Positions 6,956-14,560 of a DNA stretch of 22,565 nucleotides are shown here, piece after piece. Position numbers and translations under genes: made by a program. Position 1 is the first letter of the stretch; every line of letters begins with the position of its first letter. Origin of the DNA: Kiritimatiellia bacterium (GTDB lineage: Bacteria > Verrucomicrobiota > Kiritimatiellia > RFP12 > UBA1067). Where the stretch lies: contig JAGBXE010000160.1 of assembly GCA_017629455.1 (NCBI GenBank), positions 1 to 22,565 on the forward strand, read 5' to 3'. Below the pieces are notes generated by a model. That model saw only the letters and a program-made list of their open reading frames with translations. It was not told the origin of the DNA and made no database searches.

Positions 6956-6980
6956 ATTATACCAAAACTTATACCAAAAC
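6956..6980 (-). promoter_or_regulatory. Extended -10 promoter with 12-bp tandem duplication, cyclophilin gene
   Basis: TGG-TATAAT (6956-6964) on the minus strand is followed by ACGTGAC and then ATG, placing the start of transcription at or within a base or two of the start codon. TTATACCAAAAC occurs twice head to tail (6957-6968 and 6969-6980, + strand), so a second -10-like TATAAG sits 12 bp upstream. No -35 box is evident. Confidence 0.65.
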
Positions 6981-6987
6981 ATCAGCC

Positions 6988-8427
6988 CTAGCTACGGGCA
7001 CTTTCAAACGCTTTCGATATCTGCAAAAGCCTTGCCTCCTCATAGCCAGCGCATACGAACTGAACGCCCACGGGAAGCCCTTCGTTTGTAAAGCCAGCAG
7101 GAACGCTAGCAGCACAAACACCGGCTAATGAAGATGGAATTGTGTAAAGGTCGTTTAGATACATCGTCAATGGATCTTGGTTAGCACCAAACTTAAATGC
7201 CGGCGTAGGAGCGCACGGAGTTAAAAGTGCATCGACCTTTGAGAAAACTTCATCAAAATCACGCTTGATAAGCGTACGCACGCGTTGGGCTTTGCCATAG
7301 TAAGCATCGTAATAACCAGACGAAAGCACATATGTACCCATGATTATGCGGCGCTTAACTTCAGGACCAAAACCTTCGGCGCGGCTTTTTGTGTAAAGCG
7401 AAAACACGTCTTCAGCATCTGCACTGCGGTGGCCGTAGCGCACACCATCGAAACGTGCCAGGTTTGCACTCGCCTCTGCCGGGGCGATAATGTAGTAAAC
7501 AGCCATCGCATATTCAGTGTGAGGCAACGAAACTTCGACAACCTCTGCTCCGGATGCTATACATGAATTAACGGCAGCATCTGTCAAGCGCTTGACCTCG
7601 GCATCAATGCCGGCAACGTTGAAATATTCTTTGGGAAGACCTATTTTTACCCCTTTGAGCGTTGCGCCTTCAAACTTGGAAGCGTAATCAGGCACTGGTT
7701 CTGCAGGGGTGGTGCAATCCATTTCATCGCGCCCAGCCATAACACCTAAAAGAAGCGCAGAATCTTCTACCGATTTTGTCATGGGCCCTACTTGATCGAG
7801 AGAACTAGCAAACGCCGTAACGCCGTAACGGCTAACGCGCCCGTAGCTAGGCTTAATACCAACGCAATTGCAGAAGCTGGCAGGCTGACGAATGGACCCG
7901 CCCGTATCGGTGCCGAGAGCTGCAATGCAAAGATCGCCACCGACGGCAGCGGCACTGCCACCAGAACTTCCGCCAGGAACGCATTCGACATTATACGGAT
8001 TGCGCGTTACGCCCAAACCTGAGTTTTCGGTAGATGAGCCCATAGCAAACTCATCCATATTAACGCGCCCTGCCGGAATAAAGCCAGCAGATTTAAGCCT
8101 AGCAATGACGGTAGCGTCGTAAGGAGAAATATACCCCTTAAGCATCTTCGATGCGCACGTGCAGGGCTGGCCCTTAACGTTAATAAGATCTTTGATTGCA
8201 ATCGGTATACCGGCAAACTCTGGAGCTTCGCCCTTTGCCCGCAGTGCGTCTGCTTCACGAGCAGCATTAAGCGCGCCCTCTTCATCAAAAGTAAGATAAG
8301 CGCCTATTCGCCCATCTTCCGCGCGCACGCGATCTATGATAGATTGGACGAGCTCAACAGACGAGAAATCACCTTTTTTTAAGCCGTCTCGCGCCGCGGC
8401 CACACCAAGCTTGTAAAGTTCAGTCAT
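6988..8427 (-). CDS. gatA: Aspartyl/glutamyl-tRNA amidotransferase subunit A
   Basis: A 479-residue amidase-signature enzyme, the glutaminase subunit of GatCAB, which converts Glu-tRNA(Gln) and/or Asp-tRNA(Asn) to the amidated forms. The Ser-cisSer-Lys triad is visible: K78 (IPIAIKDL), S153 in PGGSSGGSAA and S177 in GTDTGGSIRQPA, each one residue before the equivalent positions in the Staphylococcus enzyme. The rest is a normal-length amidase ending GVQFVCAGYEEARLLQISKAFE. It starts at ATG 8425-8427, three bases after the gatC stop. gatB is not in the window. Presence of GatCAB suggests the organism lacks GlnRS or AsnRS, or both, which cannot be checked here. Confidence 0.97.
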   Translation of the reverse strand: MTELYKLGVAAARDGLKKGDFSSVELVQSIIDRVRAEDGRIGAYLTFDEEGALNAAREADALRAKGEAPEFAGIPIAIKDLINVKGQPCTCASKMLKGYISPYDATVIARLKSAGFIPAGRVNMDEFAMGSSTENSGLGVTRNPYNVECVPGGSSGGSAAAVGGDLCIAALGTDTGGSIRQPASFCNCVGIKPSYGRVSRYGVTAFASSLDQVGPMTKSVEDSALLLGVMAGRDEMDCTTPAEPVPDYASKFEGATLKGVKIGLPKEYFNVAGIDAEVKRLTDAAVNSCIASGAEVVEVSLPHTEYAMAVYYIIAPAEASANLARFDGVRYGHRSADAEDVFSLYTKSRAEGFGPEVKRRIIMGTYVLSSGYYDAYYGKAQRVRTLIKRDFDEVFSKVDALLTPCAPTPAFKFGANQDPLTMYLNDLYTIPSSLAGVCAASVPAGFTNEGLPVGVQFVCAGYEEARLLQISKAFESARS

Positions 8428-8430
8428 CGT

Positions 8431-8721
8431 TCAGCTCTCGGTCTTTTCAACAATTTTCGGCAATAAAAATTCATCGCCAACGCGCTTAGGGGCATTGGAT
8501 AACGCTACCTCTGCAGGCAAAGATGCCCTAACAACGTCTTCACGCAAGGCATTAACCGTCTCGCGACCGTGCATCATTGGCTCTACGCCAGAGACATCAA
8601 CGCTCGAAATTTTTTCGACATATTTTACGATATTCTCGAGCTGAGGCTGAAAAATAGCCTTTTCAGCCTCGGTCAACTCGAGCCTCGCAAGCTCAGAAAC
8701 GTATGCGACGTCTATTTTCAT
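8431..8721 (-). CDS. gatC: Aspartyl/glutamyl-tRNA amidotransferase subunit C
   Basis: A 96-residue protein, the normal size of GatC, which stabilises the GatA-GatB contact. It shows the family pattern VAYVSELARLELTEAE at the N-terminus, a helix ending ENIVKYVEKISSVDVSGVEPM, then the LREDVV and RVGDEFLLPKIVE segments. It lies three bases upstream of gatA and 15 nt after the tolB stop, so tolB-gatC-gatA is probably one transcript from the promoter at 9902-9910. Confidence 0.95.
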   Translation of the reverse strand: MKIDVAYVSELARLELTEAEKAIFQPQLENIVKYVEKISSVDVSGVEPMMHGRETVNALREDVVRASLPAEVALSNAPKRVGDEFLLPKIVEKTES

Positions 8722-8736
8722 ATCGAAATTTAAATT

Positions 8737-9894
8737 TTACCTGCTCCACACTGGCGAAATCCAGTTCCCCTTGGCATTGAACATCCTGCGCGGCTTATCG
8801 CCATCTTCAAGCGTATCAATCACGAAAAGCGCGCCGTCGCGGTTTGCCGAAAGATGGCGGGCGTCGCGCGACCAGCTTGGATGCTCCCATGATGCCTGTT
8901 CAGTAACGAGCGTAGCCGACTCATCGCCAGAATTAGGCGACATAACAGCTATTTGCGCACCTCCACGGCGCGTAATGTAGGCTATTCTGCCGTCGGGACC
9001 CCAGTCGGGATCAAAATTCATCGAACCACGCGAAGTGAGGCGGCGCTTTTGCTTTGTAGCAATATCTATAACGTATATTTGCGGACGACGCGTTTCGTCG
9101 GAAACGTACGCTATCTGGCGGCCGTCGGGGCTCCAAGTGGGCTGGCCTTCGCTAGCAAGCGGCGTATTCGTTAACCTAATGTAGTTGCCGCCTTGCAAAA
9201 TATAGAGCTCAGGATTGCCCTGAAACGAAAGAACTGCCGCGATTTTCGACCCGTCAGGCGACGAAACAGCCCCGGCTGGCGTACCTTTAAAGCTAAATTT
9301 AGGCTTCTGGCGAAGCGCAGTTACGCTCATTTCCCAGATTTGCGGCGCCCCACTCCTATCTGAAATATACATAAGAGAATCGCCGTCAGCCTGCCAACGC
9401 GGAAATACCTTCATTTTCCCGTCGGAAGTCAATTTACGGATATCAAACCCGTCAGGATAGGCAATACATATCTCGCTAGGACGCGCCGTATTGCCGGCAC
9501 GCGCTGTGCCGCAATCAAGAAAAACGACCTGATCTAAGGCAAAACCCTTCTGCTGGCCACCCGACCACGCCGACACCATCGAGTCGGAAAGCTTGCGCGC
9601 GGCCATACGTGCAGATTTGTCGTCGGTAAATGTGATGGGGCTTGTCACAACATAGCCCGCACCCTCCGCGCGAACGGCGCCAGAAGCACCGGTAACCTTT
9701 ACAGCTCCCGAACTTCCAACCGTAAATAAACCCGAAAGTTCAAGGTTCTTGCCTAGGCACCTAGCAAACGCAGGATGCGCAACACGTATTTCGACCGCCA
9801 CCTTGGAACGGCCCGAAACATTAACATCAACTACCGTCGCCCCTGAAGCGTACCCGGCGAGAGCTAAACACATTGCAATAATCGTATATTTCAT
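8737..9894 (-). CDS. tolB: TolB-like beta-propeller protein (periplasmic)
   Basis: A 385-residue exported protein with signal peptide MKYTIIAMCLALAGYASGA. After an alpha/beta N-terminal domain (to about residue 135) come repeated WD40-like PD40 blades: FPRWQADGDSLMYISDRSG, SSPDGSKIAAVLS, GQPTWSPDGRQIAYVSDE, FDPDWGPDGRIAYIT and HPSWSRDARHLSA. This matches TolB, the periplasmic part of the Tol-Pal system linking inner membrane, peptidoglycan and outer membrane. No pal, tolA or tolQR is adjacent, and it heads a transcript with gatCA, so the context is unusual; a TolB-like propeller with another role is possible. The ATG sits 7 nt after TATAAT with no ribosome-binding site, a likely leaderless start. 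Confidence 0.85.
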   Translation of the reverse strand: MKYTIIAMCLALAGYASGATVVDVNVSGRSKVAVEIRVAHPAFARCLGKNLELSGLFTVGSSGAVKVTGASGAVRAEGAGYVVTSPITFTDDKSARMAARKLSDSMVSAWSGGQQKGFALDQVVFLDCGTARAGNTARPSEICIAYPDGFDIRKLTSDGKMKVFPRWQADGDSLMYISDRSGAPQIWEMSVTALRQKPKFSFKGTPAGAVSSPDGSKIAAVLSFQGNPELYILQGGNYIRLTNTPLASEGQPTWSPDGRQIAYVSDETRRPQIYVIDIATKQKRRLTSRGSMNFDPDWGPDGRIAYITRRGGAQIAVMSPNSGDESATLVTEQASWEHPSWSRDARHLSANRDGALFVIDTLEDGDKPRRMFNAKGNWISPVWSR

Positions 9895-9901
9895 AAGCCG
9901 A

Positions 9902-9910
9902 ATTATATCA
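9902..9910 (-). promoter_or_regulatory. Extended -10 promoter of tolB, leaderless layout
   Basis: TGA-TATAAT on the minus strand is followed by TCGGCTT and then the ATG. The expected transcription start coincides with the start codon. No convincing -35 is present. The promoter is back to back with the exopolysaccharide promoter, with about 80 bp between them that show no further obvious motif. Confidence 0.65.
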
Positions 9911-9990
9911 TATTTAATCCCCCTTTGCCTATGGCGCGAAAGTAGGCTTATCTACACCCTGCGCACCCAGGATGACAAACTCTCGAGCCC

Positions 9991-10020
9991 TTGACTTTCG
10001 CTCAATAATTAGTGTATAAT
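9991..10020 (+). promoter_or_regulatory. Near-consensus promoter of the exopolysaccharide operon
   Basis: TTGACT (9991-9996) and a perfect TATAAT (10015-10020) are 18 bp apart. The expected start at about 10027-10028 is only 4-5 nt ahead of the ATG at 10032, and no Shine-Dalgarno site is present, so the first gene would have an almost leaderless message. It is the only strong promoter seen before the 8.6-kb rightward operon. Confidence 0.8.
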
Positions 10021-10031
10021 GCTCGTTGCAA

Positions 10032-10721
10032 ATGGGTAAAATTAGGTCATTAATTAACGGGCGGCGCGCCTTTGCCGTCTTTTTCTGCAGTCTGCTCTGC
10101 GGCTGTTCTTCTATTGTCGACTCTGTTTCTGAGACATTTACTGAGCATGAAGTCCAGGTCGATTCAGCTGTCGTAGCAACGTGGTGGGACGGCCCTCGCA
10201 TTCGTCCTGGCATTTCACTTATTATCCAAATTGGCACTATTGCCGCGCCGCCGACAACAATGAATGTTCTTGTCGACCAAAACGGCGATATCACTTTGCC
10301 GCTACTCCTTCAAGAGCCTGTAGCTTGCGATGGCCTTACCCTCGAAGCTCTTAAGCAAAAGCTGATAAAGGCATATTCCAAATATTATCGCCAGCCCATG
10401 ATCACCGTGACGTTTGCTCCTTACGATGGTAAGGGCGTCTCGCCGTGGGGCACCGTAACCGTGCTTGGCGAAGTTGGAAATCCAGGCCCTGTCAATATGC
10501 CTGCGACGATGGATTTAACAGTGACAAAGGTTTTGCAAGCTGCTGGTGGGTGCCGCCCCTTCGCCGACAAAACGCGTATTCGTGTAACGCGTTGCGACAA
10601 GGATGGCAACCAAACCAGGACTTACGTAAATATTAATGAAATCGGAAAAGACGGACGCGTCGACAAAGACATGCCTCTAAGGGCTGGCGATGTTGTCTGG
10701 GTCCCGGAAACATGGTATTAA
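10032..10721 (+). CDS. Short Wza-like polysaccharide export lipoprotein
   Basis: 229 residues from ATG 10032 (a TTG two codons earlier is possible). The signal peptide ends in a lipobox, LCGC with C25, so it is a lipoprotein. Next comes a polysaccharide-export domain (IRPGISLIIQIG, VLVDQNGDITLPLL, LTLEALKQKLIKAY, about residues 55-125) and one SLBB-like domain (VTVLGEVGNPGPVNMP ... VLQAAGG ... PLRAGDVVWVPETWY). It is much shorter than E. coli Wza (about 380 residues) and stops right after the SLBB domain, with no C-terminal amphipathic helix to cross the outer membrane. The beta-barrel encoded two genes on may supply the pore; that is inference. First gene of the rightward operon. Confidence 0.9.
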   Translation: MGKIRSLINGRRAFAVFFCSLLCGCSSIVDSVSETFTEHEVQVDSAVVATWWDGPRIRPGISLIIQIGTIAAPPTTMNVLVDQNGDITLPLLLQEPVACDGLTLEALKQKLIKAYSKYYRQPMITVTFAPYDGKGVSPWGTVTVLGEVGNPGPVNMPATMDLTVTKVLQAAGGCRPFADKTRIRVTRCDKDGNQTRTYVNINEIGKDGRVDKDMPLRAGDVVWVPETWY

Positions 10722-10754
10722 GCTAGTCGTCAAAATCGAAGGGATGGTTTTATT

Positions 10755-11711
10755 ATGGTAAAAAGAATTTTGAGCATTGCTGTAGCGCTCGTCATAAGCG
10801 CTTCTTTTGCTGCCGATAACAACACCGACAAATCCGCCCTTGCAAAGGCTCGTGCGCAAATTTCGCAGGTGATTGGCGATGCGGCGAAAATGACGGCTGT
10901 CATGAAGAGCCTTCCTAAGGCCGAACAAGTTGCATTCCTTGCCGAAGTAAACGCTGCAATTGCTGCAATGCCAGGCGATTCCGCCGAACGCACAGCTACG
11001 TTTGTAGCAGTCAACAATGCCGCGCTTTTAGGGGCGCAAAAAGGCAACGCGCTCGCCCTCGTAGCAGAAGTTTACGCCACCGTTCCTCCGTACGCGCTTA
11101 TCGCAGTTGGCGAAAGCCTTTCCTCTGGTCTTATGAACAGAGCTGCCGACAAGAGCGTAACGTATACCGATGAACAGTACGCTCGCATCGCTCAAATGGT
11201 AGTTACCAAGGTTAATGAACGAGCGACCACTGAAAGCGATGCTGGGATTCGTAGCGCTCTCGCGGGGCTTATGCTCATCAATGCGTCAAACAACGCTTCG
11301 CCCGCGATTGTTGATGCCGTCGTTGCCGCACTCCCCGAAAGCGTGCGCAACAACGCTAAGAATGAGTGGTATCCTGCGGCAATGGCTAATGGCAATGCAA
11401 AATCTTACGATCCAATCCTCGCTGCTGCTGAAGGCTCCGACTACGAAATCGTCAAGCAGTCTGAAAACCGCGAAGGTGAGAATGGGCCTCAAGTCTCGCT
11501 TCGTGCCGATGCGTCGGTCTACCATACAGCCCTTCTTGCCGATATCGTCGCTTCCAGCACCGATCCTCTTATCACGCCTGCGGGCATGAACCCAATAGTC
11601 GATGCAATCGAAGCAACAGGTGACGACAATTTCAGCGATACAGCACCAATTATCAATCAAGTTCAGCGTGCAATTGAAGGCGATCTTTATCAGCACCAGC
11701 TTCCATATTGA
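10755..11711 (+). CDS. Ala-rich secreted protein of unknown function in the exopolysaccharide operon
   Basis: A 318-residue protein with a clear signal peptide (MVKRILSIAVALVISASFAA). The mature part is strongly alanine-rich and looks almost wholly helical, with many A-x-A-x-x-x-A stretches (for example SALAKARAQISQVIGDAAK and FLAEVNAAIAAMPGDSAE), followed by a more polar C-terminus ending YQHQLPY. I recognise no family or catalytic motif. No cysteines are present in the mature chain, and no membrane helix beyond the signal. Its place between the Wza-like lipoprotein and the outer-membrane barrel suggests a periplasmic part of the export apparatus. The weak GGGATGG element upstream may be its ribosome-binding site. 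Confidence 0.8.
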   Translation: MVKRILSIAVALVISASFAADNNTDKSALAKARAQISQVIGDAAKMTAVMKSLPKAEQVAFLAEVNAAIAAMPGDSAERTATFVAVNNAALLGAQKGNALALVAEVYATVPPYALIAVGESLSSGLMNRAADKSVTYTDEQYARIAQMVVTKVNERATTESDAGIRSALAGLMLINASNNASPAIVDAVVAALPESVRNNAKNEWYPAAMANGNAKSYDPILAAAEGSDYEIVKQSENREGENGPQVSLRADASVYHTALLADIVASSTDPLITPAGMNPIVDAIEATGDDNFSDTAPIINQVQRAIEGDLYQHQLPY

Positions 11712-11757
11712 GCTGTAACGAAAAAGAATATTTAAAACTGTTTTAACGGGGTCATTT

Positions 11758-12999
11758 ATGAGAAAATTTGCTATCTGCGCAACTGTCGGAGTAATGGCGA
11801 TCGGCGGTTTTGCTGAGATGCTTGACGGACCTTCCGGCATCAAGATCGGTCAGCGCATGACTTTGCGCCCGTACGTTTCGCTTTCGGCCACGTACGACTC
11901 AAACGTCAACGCCTACAATAGTAGCGGCGGCAATAATGACGACGTTCTTTGGACAGTCAATCCAGCCTTCTCTTTAGATTACAAGGGCGAGAACTGGTCG
12001 CTCCTTCTCAACGGCTACTACAACTACCGCGCCTACTCAAAGGGTGAGAACGTTAACAATTACAACCAGCACTCCTACGGCGAGACATTGCGCTTCAACT
12101 ATGCCACGTCAAGGGGTAACGAAAAAGGCTGGACGCTTATGTTAACCGAATCGTTCAGGCAAATTACAATGGCCGACGATTTGTCATATGGCAATGGTAC
12201 AGCCTACTCTGCCGACAGGTATCAGTTCACGACTAGCGGCGGTATTCAGCGCCGTTTTAACGAAAACTGGCACGCAGGCGCAAGCGCAAGCTATTACTTA
12301 CTTGACTACGAAAACGACACAGCCCGTTCACGTTACGCCCAATATGGTTGGGAGCGTTGGTCGGCAGGTCTCGATGCTGGTTATGCCCCTTCCAAGTGGC
12401 TTGATTTCATCGGCTCACTTGGTTATCAGGGCTATCAGCAAGACAACGTCTCTCTTTCACGCTTAAGCCAGGAATCTCAAGGCTATACAGCTCAAGTCGG
12501 CTTAGGCTCATATGCTACAGAGCGCATCTCCTACCGCGTGCTCGGCGGTTGGAGCCGCTTTGAAAACGGCAACACCGATTCGGCCGACGGTTTCGTTTAC
12601 ACCATCTCCGGCAACTGGCGCATTACCGACACTCTTAGCACAATGCTTTTGGCGACAAGCTATTATCAGCCCTCCGAGCGTCAACAGTCTTCGCAGTCGC
12701 GCGTCGACTCGGTGTCTTGGGGAATCAGCAAATCGTGGGTGCGCAACAAACTTCGCACTTCACTCGATTTGACGTATCGCCGTACGACACACGAAAGCGT
12801 AAACTACTACTCTGCCGTCGATTATCAGCTCGATGTTGCAACAGCAAGAATCAGGGCCGATTACATTCTTAACCGCTTCCTTACAGCATTCATTTCTGGC
12901 GAATACCAGCAGTCTTGGAACGACCAGAGCGAAAGAATGAATGGTTATTGCGACTACGACCGTTGGCGCACATCAATTGGACTAAAGCTTACATACTAA
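11758..12999 (+). CDS. Outer-membrane beta-barrel protein of the exopolysaccharide operon
   Basis: A 413-residue protein with a signal peptide (MRKFAICATVGVMAIGGFAE) and a chain of alternating-residue, aromatic-rich strands: LRPYVSLSATYDSNVNAY, WSLLLNGYYNYRAYS, AGASASYYLLDY, WSAGLDAGYAPS, ISYRVLGGWSRF, LRTSLDLTYRRT and others, with a final strand ending in Y (GLKLTY), the usual outer-membrane assembly signal. This resembles the putative beta-barrel porins found in exopolysaccharide and PEP-CTERM/exosortase loci; the exact subfamily is uncertain. It probably forms the outer-membrane exit for the polymer together with the short Wza-like lipoprotein. A GGGG element lies 11 nt upstream of the ATG. 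Confidence 0.85.
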   Translation: MRKFAICATVGVMAIGGFAEMLDGPSGIKIGQRMTLRPYVSLSATYDSNVNAYNSSGGNNDDVLWTVNPAFSLDYKGENWSLLLNGYYNYRAYSKGENVNNYNQHSYGETLRFNYATSRGNEKGWTLMLTESFRQITMADDLSYGNGTAYSADRYQFTTSGGIQRRFNENWHAGASASYYLLDYENDTARSRYAQYGWERWSAGLDAGYAPSKWLDFIGSLGYQGYQQDNVSLSRLSQESQGYTAQVGLGSYATERISYRVLGGWSRFENGNTDSADGFVYTISGNWRITDTLSTMLLATSYYQPSERQQSSQSRVDSVSWGISKSWVRNKLRTSLDLTYRRTTHESVNYYSAVDYQLDVATARIRADYILNRFLTAFISGEYQQSWNDQSERMNGYCDYDRWRTSIGLKLTY

Positions 13000-13000
13000 C

Positions 13001-14386
13001 GTGCAAAAAATCATAGCCAAGTACGGTCTGGCGGCGCATCTTGCCTTGTTGGCGGTCGCGCCGCTATTCCTATTCCCATTTTACGACGCGCATGTCATAG
13101 CCATAGTCTTATTGTGGCTAGCATTCCCCGCTGCACTCTGGGTCTTGTTGCAGCCTTCACTTCGCCATGGGGAAATGATGCATAATGCAAGATCGCGTAA
13201 CATCACTTCTATTTTCCACGATCCTCTTTTTTGGATAGCGCTAACAATTACCGGTATGTCCGGCATCCGTGCACTTAATACGGGCATAGAGATGCTTTAT
13301 GATGCCGAGAACTCTTCTTGGCAGCTTGCGCAGGCGATAATGCCTCTTTTCCCAGCAAGTTGCAACGATTGTGGGTTTCTCCCATTTGCAGTAAGCGTAG
13401 CTTTTACCGTTATTGTAACGGCCTGCCGCCATTCGCTCGGTCGTGCAGCGAGGCAAAGCTACTTACTAGTCTCGTCGCTGCTTGCAGGCATTGCCGCAGT
13501 CATTGCTCTTTACCAAGCGAATATCGGGAATCCTCTTGTTCTTGATGCCCTTTCATGCCCTATGCGCGATATGTCGTTCATAGGTTGCGCCTTTGGTATT
13601 CATCTAGCCTCTGGCATCGTAGCATTAACGGCATCAATCGAAAACAGGTGGAATCGCACTCTGCCATTATCACTATTATCTATCGGCGCAACACTTGCCG
13701 GCATGATAGCTTTTGCACCATCTCACGATATAGCGCTTTTCTCGATTGCTGCCGTAGTTGTTCTTTTGTATTCTTTTTTATACTGCATGTTTTCAGTCAA
13801 GTCTGCAGCCGAGTTTAAATTTGTAATATTCATCACAATAAGTCTTGTCTTTGGATATGTCTTTTTGGCAGCTACTATCCCGATGGAAAATATACTCGCT
13901 CGTCTCAGCGCGATTACTGACGGCAAGTTCTTTCAAGATGGGTATTTAGCCGCCAGGAATACTCTCTCGGCAATTGCTGTAAAGTCATGGGTTACAAAAC
14001 CTTGGACAGGCTCTGGCTTAGGAAGCTTTATTCTTGATATACGTTTTAACGCAACTCAGTCCGATTGGGCTTCGATTCCTCGCGGCATTCAAGTTGCGCC
14101 ATTCGGGTATCTTACACTTATAGCCGAGCGTGGCATAGTAGGAGCTGCGTTTTTCGCTTTGCCAGCGCTCTTCCTAATCTTCACATTTCTGCGCAAGCTC
14201 GTAAATTGGCTTCTCCACATAACATGTCCAACACCGGGATGTTGGATGGGACCTGCAGTTTTATTGTCTACAATCGCTTCAGCTTTTTTTGATTGCTCAT
14301 TCATGAGAGCTGATGTCATTCTGGCCGTAGGCGGAGTTCTTGCGCTTTCTGCAAGTTCCTTCCCAAAGGCTGGGGGCGGGAGATAA
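13001..14386 (+). CDS. O-antigen ligase/Wzy-like polytopic membrane protein
   Basis: 461 residues starting at GTG one base after the upstream stop. About ten hydrophobic segments are visible, starting with AAHLALLAVAPLFLFPF and including FAVSVAFTVIVTA, LLVSSLLAGIAAVIALY, IALFSIAAVVVLLYSFLY and FVIFITISLVFGYVFLA. A large loop follows with WVTKPWTGSGLGSF and VAPFGYLTLIAERGIVGAAFF. A G-x-G-x-G-x-F loop followed by LxxxxERGIxG is the typical pattern of the O-antigen ligase/polymerase superfamily (Wzy, WaaL). It most likely polymerises or ligates the exopolysaccharide repeat at the periplasmic face of the inner membrane. No flippase or glycosyltransferase gene is seen nearby. Confidence 0.8.
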   Translation: MQKIIAKYGLAAHLALLAVAPLFLFPFYDAHVIAIVLLWLAFPAALWVLLQPSLRHGEMMHNARSRNITSIFHDPLFWIALTITGMSGIRALNTGIEMLYDAENSSWQLAQAIMPLFPASCNDCGFLPFAVSVAFTVIVTACRHSLGRAARQSYLLVSSLLAGIAAVIALYQANIGNPLVLDALSCPMRDMSFIGCAFGIHLASGIVALTASIENRWNRTLPLSLLSIGATLAGMIAFAPSHDIALFSIAAVVVLLYSFLYCMFSVKSAAEFKFVIFITISLVFGYVFLAATIPMENILARLSAITDGKFFQDGYLAARNTLSAIAVKSWVTKPWTGSGLGSFILDIRFNATQSDWASIPRGIQVAPFGYLTLIAERGIVGAAFFALPALFLIFTFLRKLVNWLLHITCPTPGCWMGPAVLLSTIASAFFDCSFMRADVILAVGGVLALSASSFPKAGGGR

Positions 14387-14389
14387 TCA

Positions 14390-14560
14390 ATGGCAGACAA
14401 ACCAATATATTACGCAAGTAACAGCAAAAGCCCGATGTATTACGGCGGCAAAAGCGCTGGGCCTCTTTACTATGGCTCCAGCGGTAATTCGCCAATGTAC
14501 TACGGCGCCCAGAAGCAATATGGCGCTGCTTACGGCGGCTATATGCCTTACGGTGGCGAC
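14390..14560 (+). repeat. Region encoding P-x-Y-Y-G decapeptide repeats in the kinase N-terminus
   Basis: Codons 3-42 of the kinase gene encode four tandem ten-residue units ([40 protein letters not shown]) in a 30-bp register, followed by degenerate YG units to residue 55. Twelve tyrosines fall within the first 54 residues. The nucleotide units have diverged (TATTAC and TACTAC are both used), so this is not a recent duplication and the protein pattern appears conserved. Confidence 0.85.

Noticed and set aside
10050..10070. TTAATTAA (PacI) and GGCGCGCC (AscI) sites close together, like a cloning linker
   Set aside because: They lie within the signal peptide of the Wza-like lipoprotein and encode sensible residues (SLINGRRAFAV), so they are coincidental rather than vector sequence.
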